Assembly (NCBI GenBank): GCA_963277665.1
Contig: OY728121.1
Location: 956,014,097-956,078,096 of the forward strand
DNA from: Viscum album
Lineage: Eukaryota > Streptophyta > Magnoliopsida > Santalales > Viscaceae
Direction: 5' to 3'
Length of the DNA stretch: 64,000 nt
Positions 51,114 through 61,909 of this stretch are shown piece by piece (position 1 is the first letter of the stretch; every line of letters starts with the position of its first letter). The notes below the pieces were generated by a model, which made no database searches, was not told the DNA's origin, and was given only the letters and a program-made list of their open reading frames with translations. A program made the position numbers and the translations under genes.

Positions 51114-51353
51114 GATGCGAAGAAGTATATAATGAATGACCTATAGAGATGGTCTAAGGTATATGAATGTGATCAATGGATACAAAGTTGTTGTTGATTT
51201 TTATTTTATAATGTAATGTAAAACTTATGAATGTATCTAGTACTCCCAAGGCTACTAAACTAATCGGTCTTTCGGGATTTGATCCCTTGTGATCATGCCA
51301 ATGTTATATAATAATGCACCGACTCTGGATAACTGTGGTTGGGGCTTTATAGT

Positions 51354-51366
51354 TGGTATCAGAGGA
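51354..51366 (+). other. E5 primer binding site (tRNA-iMet)
   Basis: TGGTATCAGAGGA, two bases after the 5' LTR. It matches the plant initiator Met tRNA complement for the first 11 bases. Confidence 0.92.
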
Positions 51367-51852
51367 AGTTTAGTACAAACCTTAGAAACTAGATTTAGAT
51401 AAACTCTGATTAGAGCACATTACCCTAAGATAGACTTTGAGGATTGGTATAAAAGAACTTCCTAGAATTTTGGTAATGTGAATATTTTGTGTATTTTCCA
51501 AGAAATACATCCCTGTCTAGATACGAGTAGGTAGAGGCGGCTCTAGCACAGATGTACCTAGGAGTGAAAACTCTGACAAGGAGTTTCAGGCTTGACGCGG
51601 GGTATCTTGGTACATGACAAAGGGCCTTTCTACACTCTTGGTTACGACACTCCCAAGAGATATGCTTAGGATAATCATATTTTCTTTACAAACCATTATG
51701 AAGGATTTATGAGTATATACCTCCTCAAAGAAAACATTTTTTATGATTATGGATTATATTCATAAACTGTTCAATTTATGTTAAGTGTTTTACAAATTTG
51801 GAATTGTGTATTGTGATTCATAAACTAATCTATTGTATTCCATTATTTAGAA
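51367..51852 (+). other. E5 untranslated leader
   Basis: About 490 bases between the primer site and the first gag ATG. No supported coding region. Confidence 0.7.
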
Positions 51853-52960
51853 ATGGAACCTAGTGGAAGGAATGGAAACTGTATCAATGAACATAATCCA
51901 TGTAGGGACTTCCCTCCTACTCAATATAATTATAGTGGAGTTGGTGATGCAACTGGTGTTGGTCGGCTTATCACCATACTGGGATAACTCACTCAGGTTA
52001 TGAATAATAACCTTACCCATATGGAGCACCCTGATCCACAACGCAGAGGATCAATGTTATAATGATTCATGAGGAAACAACCACCAACATTAAATGGGAG
52101 TACAAATCCATTGGTAGATGATCAATGGATAAGTTCCTTAGAAAAAATATTTCATGCTTTGGGGAGTAGCGAAAGGGAAAAAGTTGTCATGGCAGTTTAT
52201 CGCCTCACGGGAGATGCAGATCAATGGTGGTCATTAATCCAAAACAAGAAAGGAAGATGAAGAAGTATCAAACATGGAATGGAGGGAGTTTAAAGATATT
52301 TTCTTAGAAAAATACTTTCCTTGTGACCATCAAGCAGATATGGAAAGGAAATTTATGAGTCTGAGGAAAAAGGAGGATGAGAATGTCACAAAGTATGAGG
52401 CTAACTTTACAAGGTTAGAAAGGCATGTAGCATATTATATACATAACCCAAGGAGTAAGATTTATCGATTCTTTGATGGGTTAAAACCATTTATCTATTG
52501 AGTATTAGTCTCACAATCCTTCTCATCATACCAATATATTGTCTCATGCGCTATCAAGACAGAAAAGGAATTATCTAAGTCTTAAAACTTTAAAGAAAAG
52601 AAAGATAAAAAGAGATCTGCTTAACACTCTAGAAATGGAAATAAGGGGAAGAAGGTAAAAGTTGAATATCTATCATGCAGTAAATGTGGGAAGAAACACC
52701 CCGGTACTTTCTTGAAGGGAATGGGAGTCTATTACAAGTGTGGTGAAAAAGGCCACCAAGCTTGTGATTGTAAGGGAAAGAAAGAGGTTGTCAATGTTGA
52801 ATGCTACAATTGTAGAGAAAAGGGGCATTATGCAAATGAGTTTCCTAAGTTCCAAGGGAACTTACCTCAAAAAAGGCCAAGGGAGAAAGTCCAAGAATAT
52901 GTGATCATTACTGCTGAGTTTGAAGCTCTAAAAGACATGGTGGTAGGTAATTTAATGGTT
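51853..52960 (+). pseudogene. E5 gag: capsid and zinc knuckles, broken
   Basis: The start is ATG at 51853 (MEPSGRNGNCINEHNP), just after the leader. The capsid domain runs from 52069 (RKQPPTLNGSTNPLVDDQWI) through DADQWW to EWREFKDIFLEKYF near 52320, then KYEANFTRLERHV. A frameshift lies between 52260 and 52274. Three knuckle-like segments at 52679-52850 have each lost a zinc Cys: GTFLKG, VYYKCGEKGHQACDC (Tyr at 52730) and CYNCREKGHYANEF (Phe at 52841). In-frame stops include those near 51986, 52059, 52258, 52499 and 52621. Gag would coat the RNA in the particle; this copy cannot. Confidence 0.9.
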
Positions 52961-53410
52961 TCCTCAAGTTTAGCCAATTATTTATTTGATTTTGGATCAT
53001 CAAATTGTTTCATATCTTCCCAATTTTCTAAGAAAATTAGATATTTTCAATTTGACTTAACAAGGGATTTTTCAGTCAAAACTCATAAGGGAAGTATCAT
53101 TACAACAAAGTTTTGTAAATGAGTTCCCATTAGGGCATATAAATGTTCTTTATCTGCTGATCTCATCATCATACCCATGATTGAATTTGATATAATACTC
53201 AGAATGGATTGGATTTTGGACCATGATGAAAAAATTTATTGTAAGAATAAGGAGGTTACAATTTTTGATGATGATAATGAGTACCTTATCTTTAGAGAAG
53301 AAATGTCACCACCTGATTCTTATCTAGATCCACCCCCATTAGCTCTACTAAATTCAATTATTGGGGAGGAAGAGAATGAAATAATTATGGGTGAGGAAAA
53401 GAATTTTTGA
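52961..53410 (+). pseudogene. E5 aspartic protease, broken
   Basis: The catalytic segment at 52985-53020 reads LFDFGSSNCFISSQF; the family has DSG or DTG, so the middle residue is Phe. The distal half, MIEFDIILRMDWILDHDEKI (53177-53236), matches the DVILGMDWL box. A stop at 53120-53122 has TGA where the family keeps Trp, and another stop at 53408 separates it from RT. It shares one frame with downstream RT, so the ancestor had a single gag-pol frame. Confidence 0.87.
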
Positions 53411-54390
53411 ATAGAGGATGTACCTATTGTGCAAGAATATGTTGATGTGTTTCCAAAGGATTTACCTGGACATCTTCCAGAATGAGAAATTGAGTTTTCT
53501 ATTGATTTAATTCCTAATTCAAGGACCATATTGAAGACCCCTTATAGAATGGACAATGTAAAATTAGTGGAACTAAAGAAACAACTAGAGGAATTGAGTA
53601 ATAATGGATTTATTCGCCCTAGTGTTTCTCTATGGGGATCCACTATCCTTTTTGTTAAGAAGAAAGACAGATCTATGAGGTTTCACATTGACTACAGGGA
53701 GATCAATTCTATAACAATAAAGAACAAGTATCCTCTACCTCGCATTGATGATTTATTCGAACAACTTCATGGAGGTCAATATTTTTTAAAGATTGACCTT
53801 CGATCTGGATATCATCAGTTGTGTGTGAATAATGAAGACATTCTAAAAACAGCATTTCGAACGAGGCACGGGCATTACGATTTTACAGTAATGCCTTTCG
53901 GATTGACTAATAAACCCTCTGTCTTCATGGATCTAATTAATAGAGTTTTCAAGGAATATCTTGATTAATTTTTAGTGGTATTTATTGATGATATCTTAGT
54001 ATACTCAAAAAGATATGAAGATCATGAAAATCACTTGCGCACTATTCTGAAAACCTTCAGAAGAAATGAATTATATGGGAATTTTAGAAAGTGTGAATTT
54101 TGGCTTCAAGAGATTTCTTTTCTTGGACATATAGTCTCTAAGGATGGAATCTCTGTTGATCCTTTAAAGACCAAGGCAATCCAAGGATGGCCATCACTGA
54201 TGAGTATAACTGAGGTACACAGTTTTATTGGTTTAGCAGGTTATTATCGACGTTTCATCCAGAATTTTGCCCAGTTGGCTAACCCATTAACCAAGCTCAC
54301 ACGTAAAGGGGTTAAATTTGTTTGGAAAAAAGAGTGTGAAGAATGTTTTGAAGAACTGAAGATAAGATTATTCAATGCTCCTATCTAGAC
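53411..54390 (+). pseudogene. E5 reverse transcriptase, nearly complete but with stops
   Basis: In order: [86 protein letters not shown], then a stop at 53966. The catalytic box [12 protein letters not shown] (53972-54007) has both Asp intact. [14 protein letters not shown] (54232-54273) marks the connection region, and a stop follows near 54387. Stops near 53485 and 53966 are the main defects. This is the only YxDD box in the window still with both Asp. Confidence 0.92.
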
Positions 54391-54811
54391 TCTACCATCA
54401 GGGAATGATGGCTTTGTTATTTATAGTGATGATTCAAAGAAAGGACTTCGTTGTGTCCTTATGCAAAATGATAGAGTTATTGCCTATTCATCACAATAGC
54501 TAAAAATACATGAGAAAAACTATCCCACTCATGATCTTGAGTTAGCAGCTGTAATATTTGTTATGAAGATATGGAGACACTATCTCTATGGTGAAAAATG
54601 TGAGATTTATACTGATCACAAGAGTTTGAAGTATATTTTCTCACAAAAAGAACTCAACATGAGGCAAAGAAGATGGCTTAAACTACTCAAGGATTGTGAT
54701 TTCACAATACACTACTACCTGGGGAAGGCAAATAAGGTGGCAGATGCTTTGAGCAGAAAGGATCATAGAGTTTTGAACAAGATGAAAGGGATCCTATTTT
54801 CATGGATCTAG
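54391..54811 (+). pseudogene. E5 RNase H domain, broken
   Basis: It begins after the RT connection with VIYSDDSKKGLRCVLMQ (first catalytic Asp kept), a stop where relatives have Gln (IAYSSQ then stop then [20 protein letters not shown]), then [11 protein letters not shown] and [12 protein letters not shown] at its end. A frameshift follows at about 54800 before the integrase. Confidence 0.9.
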
Positions 54812-56311
54812 TAAATATGAATATGGGAATAACCATGGAAGGTGAAACATCAATACTTTTTCAAATGTTTGCCAAACCATCTTTACTAGAAAGGATAAAA
54901 AGTTCTCAAACTGATGATGAGGAGTTTCAAAAGAAGATTAAAGCTATAAATGATGGGATATTGATTAGCTTCGTATACGAAGATGGAATTTTGAAATTTG
55001 GGAAGAGACATTGTGTTCCCGATATACCTGATCTAAAAAGGGAATTGTTGGATGATGCTCATAGTTCCAATTTCTATATACACCCTAGGAGCACTAAGAT
55101 ATGCAGATATTTGAAGGAACATTTTTGGTGGGACAACATGAAGAGGGAGATTTCTGATTTTGTGTCAAGATGTATGGTTTTTCAACGAGAGAAAGCTGGA
55201 AGGAAACAACCTGGAGGAGTCATGCAACCTCTTCCCATACCTGAGTGGAAATGGGATAATATTACGATGGACTTTGTCATAGGGCTACCAAAGACTCATA
55301 GAAGGAATGATGCAATATGGGGTCATTATTGATCGTCTTACCAAGTTAGCACATTTTCTTGCTATAAGAGAATATTTAACACTTGAACGTCTAACAAGAC
55401 TATATATTAATGAAGCTGTAAGACTCCATGGTGTACCCCTATTTATTGTTTCTGATCACGATCCCCGTTTTACATCAAGATTTTGGAAAATTCTTCAGAA
55501 TTCCTTGGATACTGAACTTCGTTTGAGCACCGCCTACCACCCTCAAACCGATGGACAATCAGAACAAACTATTCAAACCTTAGAAGACATGTTGAGATCT
55601 TGTTCACTTGACTTTCAAGGTATGTGGGATCAATATTTACCTCTGGTAGAATTTTCCTATAATAATAGCTTCCATTAAAGTATTCAGATGGCACCATATG
55701 AAGCGTTATATGGAAAGAGATGTCGCACACCAACTTGTGGGGATGATGTTGGTGAAATAAAACTTGTAGGCCCAGAACTTGTTGATGAAACAATGGAAAA
55801 GGTGAAGATTATCTAAACCCACATCAAAGCAGCCCAAAGTAGGAAAAAGAGTTATGCTGATAACCGAAGGAAGGATTTGGAATTTCAAGTAGGAGACCAT
55901 GTTTTCTTGAATGTATCTCCATGGAAGGGTGTTATACATTTTGCTAATAAGGGTAAATTGAGTCCCAGGTACATCAGACCTTTTGAAATTCTAGAACAAA
56001 TTTGAGTTGTAGCTTATCATTTGGAAATGCCTCCAAATCTCTCCGAAGTTCATGATGTGTTCCACGTATCATTGTTGAGAAAACACATGACTGGCCCAAT
56101 GCATGTACTCACCTATAAAGAATTAGAACTCGAACCCGATCTGCCTTATTGTGAAGAGCCTATCAGAATTATTGATACTAGATAACAAGTTTTTAGAAAC
56201 CGGATGACTTGTCTGGTGAAAGTTCTATGGAGAAATCATAAGATGGAAGAGGCAAATTGGGAACCCGGGGAACTTATAATGAAGAACCAACCGAATCTTT
56301 TTATGCAGTAA
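54802..56311 (+). pseudogene. E5 integrase with C-terminal chromo-like tail, broken
   Basis: The zinc-binding part (55040-55190) has both His, the first Cys, and Phe for the second (CMVFQ, Phe at 55180). The core keeps all three catalytic positions: MDFVIGLP near 55270, SDHDPRF near 55455, and QTDGQSEQ near 55548. A one-base insertion in GGGG at 55318-55321 shifts frame inside DAIW. Stops occur at 55676, near 55816, near 56003 and near 56182. The C-terminal tail reads VFHVSLLRKHMTGPMHVL, then LVKVLWRNHKMEEANWE, ending at TAA 56309-56311. It starts in frame 1 and returns to frame 2 after the insertion. Confidence 0.92.
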
Positions 56312-56343
56312 TATTCTAGAAATTTATAGCATGGAATTATTTT

Positions 56344-56356
56344 AAGGAGGGGAGAA
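56344..56356 (+). other. E5 polypurine tract
   Basis: AAGGAGGGGAGAA directly before the 3' LTR start. Confidence 0.92.
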
Positions 56357-57897
56357 TGTAACACCCCAATCTTCTATGGTATGTTTCCCTTTGAATAATG
56401 CAGTAGCTTGTGTTGTACGCAACTTAAAGTTTTAACACACCACGACCAATCAAACTAGCCGTTATGAATAGTAATACCCACTTTTTGAAATTTTATAAAT
56501 TCTATTTTTCAACATGGAATTCATTTTTGAATTCGGAATATCAAAATTAGATTAGGGTGAATTTTTGGTATTTTTCTGAAAACTTTCATTTTTTGATGAA
56601 TAGTGAAAAACACTGCGTTATTGTTTAAAACTGACTTTTTATTTAAATAATTAGTTATTTTAATTTATTTTATTTTAGGTCAAAATAGATACATAATACT
56701 TATATATGTTCAATTTAATTCATTGGAGTCATTTTATAATGAGTTTAGATATATAAATTTGTATTGAACTTTTTACCGTCTTTTACCCACCTTCTAAGAG
56801 CATTTACAAATTTGCATAAAACTTAAATTTACCACTTTTGTGAATTAAATTTCAAAAAAAAAGAGACACGGTTGACATCAGTAAGTAAAATTTGGTTCAA
56901 TAAAATGAAAATAATTTTTGGTGAATAGTAACTTTTGACTTTTATTTACCACGATTAAAAGTAAATAGGGTAATTAAGGGTAAAATGATATTATAATTAC
57001 CCTAACATGCGTCCTAATTCTATTTTATAAGTTTAATTAGACCAAAAAAAACCTTATTAATAAAATATGATCCTTTTGGTCCACTTGGATTATATTAGGA
57101 CATTTATTATTATTTTATTTAAAGAAGAGTTGAAAGAGTTAAATTCAAAGTTTAATAACTAAACCATTTTTAATATAGGGTTACACACAATATAAATTCG
57201 ACTATAAATATTAATTAGAAAGATAAAAAGATTTTATACATAATGGTATTTTATTTATAATTTTTATACATTAAATAATTTAATTTATTTATGACACAAT
57301 GATGATGCAGTAATTACCTTAATAATGAAATATTAAAATAATTGAAATTATAAATATCCAAATAAATGTAAATTGAGACTTATGATGAATTAAACTAATT
57401 TTATAGGTTAATATGAAATGTTAGGGTTTATTAAATAAATTTTATTCTAAGTAATAAAGTTTTTATGGATTTCAAAAAAATCAAATACTAAATAGTGTCG
57501 AAATTGACATAATTGAGTTTTTAAAACAAAAACTATATTATTAATTGATATAATATTCCTAAAAATCTAAGGCTCAGCCAAAGGACTTAGATAAGGTTGG
57601 ATATATCAATAATGAACCACTTGGGGTTCTCTTGGAAGTTCATAGTAAGTTTATTAACCATATAATATAAAAATAAAAAGAGACGTGGTAAATGTCAAAC
57701 TATTTAACTAAGAGTTAAATCTAAAAGATAAGGTTAATATGGTGACCTAAACCTGTCTAAAACCTATTGTTTGAGAGGTTTTAAACTCATCTCCACCTTA
57801 TACTCCAAATAAATCATTTTGTATCCATTATAAACTTAAAATGATTTTATTATAAAATAATATTTCAAGATTTTCCTAAAGTGACTCTCACCTCTCT

Positions 57898-57907
57898 TAT
57901 AAAAGGG
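57898..57907 (+). promoter_or_regulatory. TATA box of the E5 3' LTR
   Basis: TTATAAAAGG in the context CACCTCTC(box)GTAC. If active it would read rightward out of the element into the CACTA insert and E4. Confidence 0.7.
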
Positions 57908-58245
57908 TACTTCCCCTTCTCTTAATTTCACACCTCCAAAGGCATTTGGATTAGCCAAACCCTACCCAAATACCTTAACAACTTCCCTAAATTCAACCTA
58001 TATTCCTTAATTTGATCATAAATCCAACCTAAGGATTCCTTTTGATCAACTCAAAAGGAAACACCCGAAGAAGAGGTAATAATTTCACCACCCTCTTTCA
58101 AGTTCTTTTCTTCTTCCACTTACTCTTTCTTTGTTTTTTCCATACCAAAATAATAAATCCAGTTCCTTATATATACTATGATGTTATTATAAATGTGTTA
58201 CAACCATATTCTTTATTCTATCCATCCTATAAATGACAAATTCAT

Positions 58246-58470
58246 CATACGTGCGTACGTACGGCTTACCATCTCCACGTCGCGGTGTAGTTTGTTATTC
58301 AAACACTTCATTATTTGGATGGGTATAATAAAGAGTATAACTAATGTAAATAATAAATATAACATGTTAATTATTCTGTATATATGATATACCATCCAAT
58401 TACATGTTATTTCACCATCAATATAATGATATCATCGCTCGTGCGTACGTGCGGATTACCGTCTCCATGA
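58246..58470 (+). repeat. Two core-motif copies in the E5 3' LTR, spaced 190 bp
   Basis: Copy 1 (58246-58282) reads ACGTGCGTACGTACGG, then CTTACCATCTCCAC. Copy 2 (58433-58470) reads GCTCGTGCGTACGTGCGG, then ATTACCGTCTCCAT. The equivalent C(A/G)TCTCCA starts are at 58270 and 58460. Confidence 0.8.
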
Positions 58471-59186
58471 ACACAATGAGATTCATTCCCCATCGTAATC
58501 ATTTAAGAATAATTTTCATTTTATGATTAAAAATAATGGTTATGAACATAATATAATTCTGTATATGAATCAAATACATCCTATTCATAACAAACATGTC
58601 TTACGTAACCAAGCATGTAAATAAAAACGAATCAGTTAACACCCGAAACGATACTACTCAAATATTATTAACAAAGAAATATTAGAGGATCATATATGAT
58701 ATCATATTTATGTATATAGTTCTTGTATAATTTAATAAAAATGTTTTAACTATTATAGAGGAGGTTAACATACCATCAACTAAGGAAAATTACAAGGTAA
58801 GGATTAATTCTACAATCTCTTTACTTATCTGAGGTTGTTAATACGTAAGTATCTATTGGGACCTCTTTATCATCTACATCTGTGTTTTCTTAAAAATGTA
58901 ATTTGAAACATTTTTACTATTTACTAGACTATGGGTTAAATTCATTTATACCCTTATTTGACCATATATGTTTTGAAAGGAATCTTTCCGTCGTTTTCTA
59001 AACAAGGTACTATATGACCTTTTCGACAAAATTAAGGTAAGAATGTTTTTTTAACTTATACGGCGGGTGCGGTTATTTTCCTCCGTTATAACATCGTCGA
59101 AGCTTCCCATACAAGCTTATAAGAATATTTTCAAAATAAATGTTTTTTATAATTATATGACTTTTAAATGATTTCAAAATAGAAAG

Positions 59187-59189
59187 AGA
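59187..59189. repeat. 3-bp target duplication of the CACTA element, left copy
   Basis: AGA before CACTACC, repeated at 61006-61008 after TAGTG. The unoccupied 5' LTR copy reads agaaagatatatttctc at about 50451, in line with a single original site. Confidence 0.9.
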
Positions 59190-61005
59190 CACTACCACAA
59201 AAACAGTTTTTCCCGGCGATAACTTTTATCAACGCTAATGAAAAAGCACTGATAAAGGGGGGTACCTTTATCAGTGCTAAAAAAAGCGCTGATAAAGGTA
59301 CCCCTTTATCGGAACTTTTTTTAGCACTGATAAAGGTACCCCCTTTACCAGTGCTTTTTTTTAGCGTCAATAAAGGGACCCCCTTTATCAGCGCTTTTTT
59401 TAGTAGCGCTGATAAAGGGTCAACTTCAAAAAAATTAATTAAAAATAATATATTAATATATAAATATATAAATATAGTTATATTGATATAAATATAATAT
59501 ATAATTTTTAAATATATTTTAGATAAGTATAAATATACATTTACACTTAATATACTTAATATATAAGATATTTAGTGAAAATGGATTATAAAAAATTAAT
59601 AAAATATTTTTAATTAATAATTTGATAATTATTATGGAGGAATAGTCATTTAATAACAATTTGAAGACCCAAAAAAAAAGACCCAAAATATGTTGAAAAC
59701 CCAACTCAAACTTCAAACGGCCATAACTTTTGATCTGGGTGTCCGTTTGAGCTCTACCACATATAAAATCGAAGCCTGTGATGAGCTCTACACCCTTATA
59801 ATTAAGGGGGACCCTGGTTAAGGTTTTTTTGAGTCCAAAAAAGGCCCATAAGGCCTCCAAAACTGAGTTTTTAGTCGGGATACCCCGATTTTTTAACATT
59901 TTGTGGATTTTCAGCCTCGTTTAAAGGGGTATTATTGCATTTTTTGGTGGGGACTGAATTTATTACAAGGTATTACATTCATATTGATATTATGTCTTTG
60001 AAATTTTATCATTTTTTATAATGCACTGCTATTTATAATCAAATATATAACAATATATACATATTTTTTTATATATTCACACATAAAAATTTAATTTTTT
60101 AAATAATTAATTAAACATATTTACATATAAAATATATTATCTTTATCTAAATAATAACTAATATCCATTTTATTTAAAATACCAATATATGAATATTTAT
60201 ATACTTATATATTAATATAACTATATATATATGTTAATATGACTACATATATATATTCATATTACTATAAATATATATATTAATATCACTATAAATATAT
60301 ATATTAATATAAATATATATATATATTAATATAACTATATATATATTAATATAACTATATATATATATTAATATATATATATATATTACTATACGTATAA
60401 ATATAACTAAATATATATGTATAAATAAATAGATATATCATTAGTAGGAGAACAAATCAATATAGAGGAGTGGCAAAGGCTTCAGGCGTGCAGGGGGGGT
60501 CTCGAGATCAAATCCGGGTGGAAGCAGGGACGCGCGCGCATGGGTGAATCTGGGGGCTAGCGCTGATAAAGGGTGGGGGATAGCGCTGATAAAGGGTGGA
60601 GGGGTGTGTGCGGGTGCTGGAGGGGGGCGGAAAAGCACTGTAAAAGCGGGGCTCAAGCGCTAGATAAGCCCTCCCGATTGGCAGGATATTTTTAAAAAAA
60701 ATTATTTTTTTATTTTTTTAACCTTTATCAGCACTTTTAAAAAAGTGCTGATAAACGGGGTCATTTATCAGTGCTAAAAAGAAAGCGCTGATAAAGAACC
60801 GTTTTATCAGTGCTACTTTTTAGCGCTGATAAAGGACCCCTTTTATCAGCACTTTTTTTTAATGCTGATAAAAGGGGTCTTTATCAGTACTTTTCAGGGC
60901 ACTGATAAAGGGGACCCCCCCTTTATCTTTTTCGACTTTAACAGCGCTTTTCTAGCACTATTAAATGCCATTTTTAGCACTGATAAAAGGGTATTTGTAG
61001 TAGTG
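59190..61005. mobile_element. Non-autonomous CACTA (En/Spm-type) transposon, 1816 bp
   Basis: Ends CACTACCACAAAAACAG and, inverted at the right, CACTACTACAAATACCC. A CACTAC terminus with a 3-bp duplication is diagnostic of this superfamily. Both subterminal zones (59200-59420 and 60710-60990) carry a dense array of GCGCTGATAAAGG and TTTATCAGCGCT in both orientations, the kind of site family transposase accessory proteins bind. The middle is AT-rich ((AT)n at 60195-60400) plus a unique block (59690-59900) with the phrase CGGCCATAACTTTTGATC. The 126-codon minus frame at 59519-59899 has no recognisable domain. No transposase is encoded, so movement would need a partner element. Confidence 0.93.
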
Positions 61006-61008
61006 AGA
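61006..61008. repeat. 3-bp target duplication of the CACTA element, right copy
   Basis: AGA directly after the right end TAGTG; the sequence then rejoins the LTR at TATTTCTCTAAAA. Confidence 0.9.
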
Positions 61009-61904
61009 TATTTCTCTAAAAAAAGTTTTGATTTCATCTATGTCAACATCCTTTGATGGATTTTAAGCCTATTTGAAGTTGATTTATTATGATACAAATC
61101 TTCCATATTGTATTGAAGGTTTTGTGATATTTTTTACTGTTGATGTGTTATTTTTACACCATTCATGTTTTATGGATAAAGTACTGACATTTAGTATTCT
61201 AGTTTTAATACGAATGTTTATGTTATGTTTAAACCTTTTTATATGATAAATTCATTGGACTTAGTAAGTGACGGGTGGAGCCCCGAAATAGCTTCTTGAT
61301 GCATCGGTAGGTCTCATGAGACAAACTAGTGTCTTGGCACAAGGCCTTGAAAAAATCTTATTTGTAGTCTGGGCACAAGTCCTTGACTATGTGGTTATGA
61401 ATTCTGGCATTATGCATTCCATCATTATGAAATTGGCTATTGATATTGCATGTTATTATTCGACTAGTAGAATAACCATGTGAATAATTAAATGGCATTA
61501 TTTGATTTATCTTTTCCATATTATGATGAGGTTTAAGTTTAAAAGGCTTGTGTTTTAGTCTTATACATTGCCTTAAATGTTTATTCTTATTTATGAAAGT
61601 TCCCGCTATATTGTTATCCTTAATGAGCATCTGAGCTCACCCCTTTCTATGTTTTATTTTTCCCAGGATGCAAAGAAGTATATTATGAATGACCTATAGG
61701 GATAATCTAAGGGATATGAATGTGGTCAATGGAGACAATGTTATTGTTGATTTTCATTTTATAATGTAATTTAAAACTTATGAATGTATCTAGTACTTCC
61801 AAGGATACAAAACTGATCGGTATTTCGGGATTTGATCCCTTGTGATCATGCCAATTTTATGTAATAATGCATCGACTCTGGGTAACTGGGGTCGCAGAGT
61901 TACA

Positions 61905-61909
61905 CCGCA
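61905..61909. repeat. E5 target site duplication, right copy
   Basis: CCGCA after the LTR end TTACA. The left copy is CTGCA. Confidence 0.88.

Larger units (their letters stand above)
47618..51351 (+). repeat. E5 5' LTR, 3734 bp
   Basis: It starts TGTAACACCCC and ends GCTTTATA, where the other LTR ends in TTACA. It has a TATA box (49159-49168), two core-motif copies 190 bp apart (49508-49544 and 49696-49732), ACACCCGAA phrases at about 49324 and 49899, and a donor (50059) and acceptor (51113) pair. Short open frames inside are not genes. This copy is the empty-site reference for the CACTA insertion in the 3' LTR. Confidence 0.93.
47618..61904 (+). mobile_element. E5: complete Ty3/Gypsy element, 14.3 kb, nested in E4
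   Basis: All landmarks are present on the plus strand: 5' LTR 47618-51351, iMet primer site, gag-pol, polypurine tract 56344-56356, 3' LTR 56357-61904, and a 5-bp target duplication with one change. Without the CACTA insert and its 3-bp duplication, the 3' LTR is 3729 bp against 3734 bp for the 5' LTR. The long LTRs, integrase as the last enzyme and the chromo-like tail place it in the Gypsy superfamily. It is non-autonomous now because of many stops and several frameshifts. Confidence 0.95.
56357..61904 (+). repeat. E5 3' LTR, interrupted by a CACTA element
   Basis: It matches the 5' LTR from TGTAACACCCC to TTACA. It has a TATA box at 57898-57907 and core motifs at 58246-58282 and 58433-58470. 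The CACTA insert (59190-61005) sits between the core motifs and the U5 end. The terminal TTACA here is the better end and shows that the 5' LTR's TTTATA is the mutated form. Confidence 0.93.

Noticed and set aside
59519..59899. 126-codon minus frame in the CACTA element as a transposase or accessory protein
   Set aside because: It shows no recognisable motif, lies in an 1.8-kb element too short for a transposase, and is AT-rich sequence that fits non-coding filler.
59200..60990. Regular GCGCTGATAAAGG repeats as a CRISPR-like array
   Set aside because: They occur in both orientations with irregular spacing and no unique spacers, inside CACTA ends. They are transposase-binding-type subterminal repeats.
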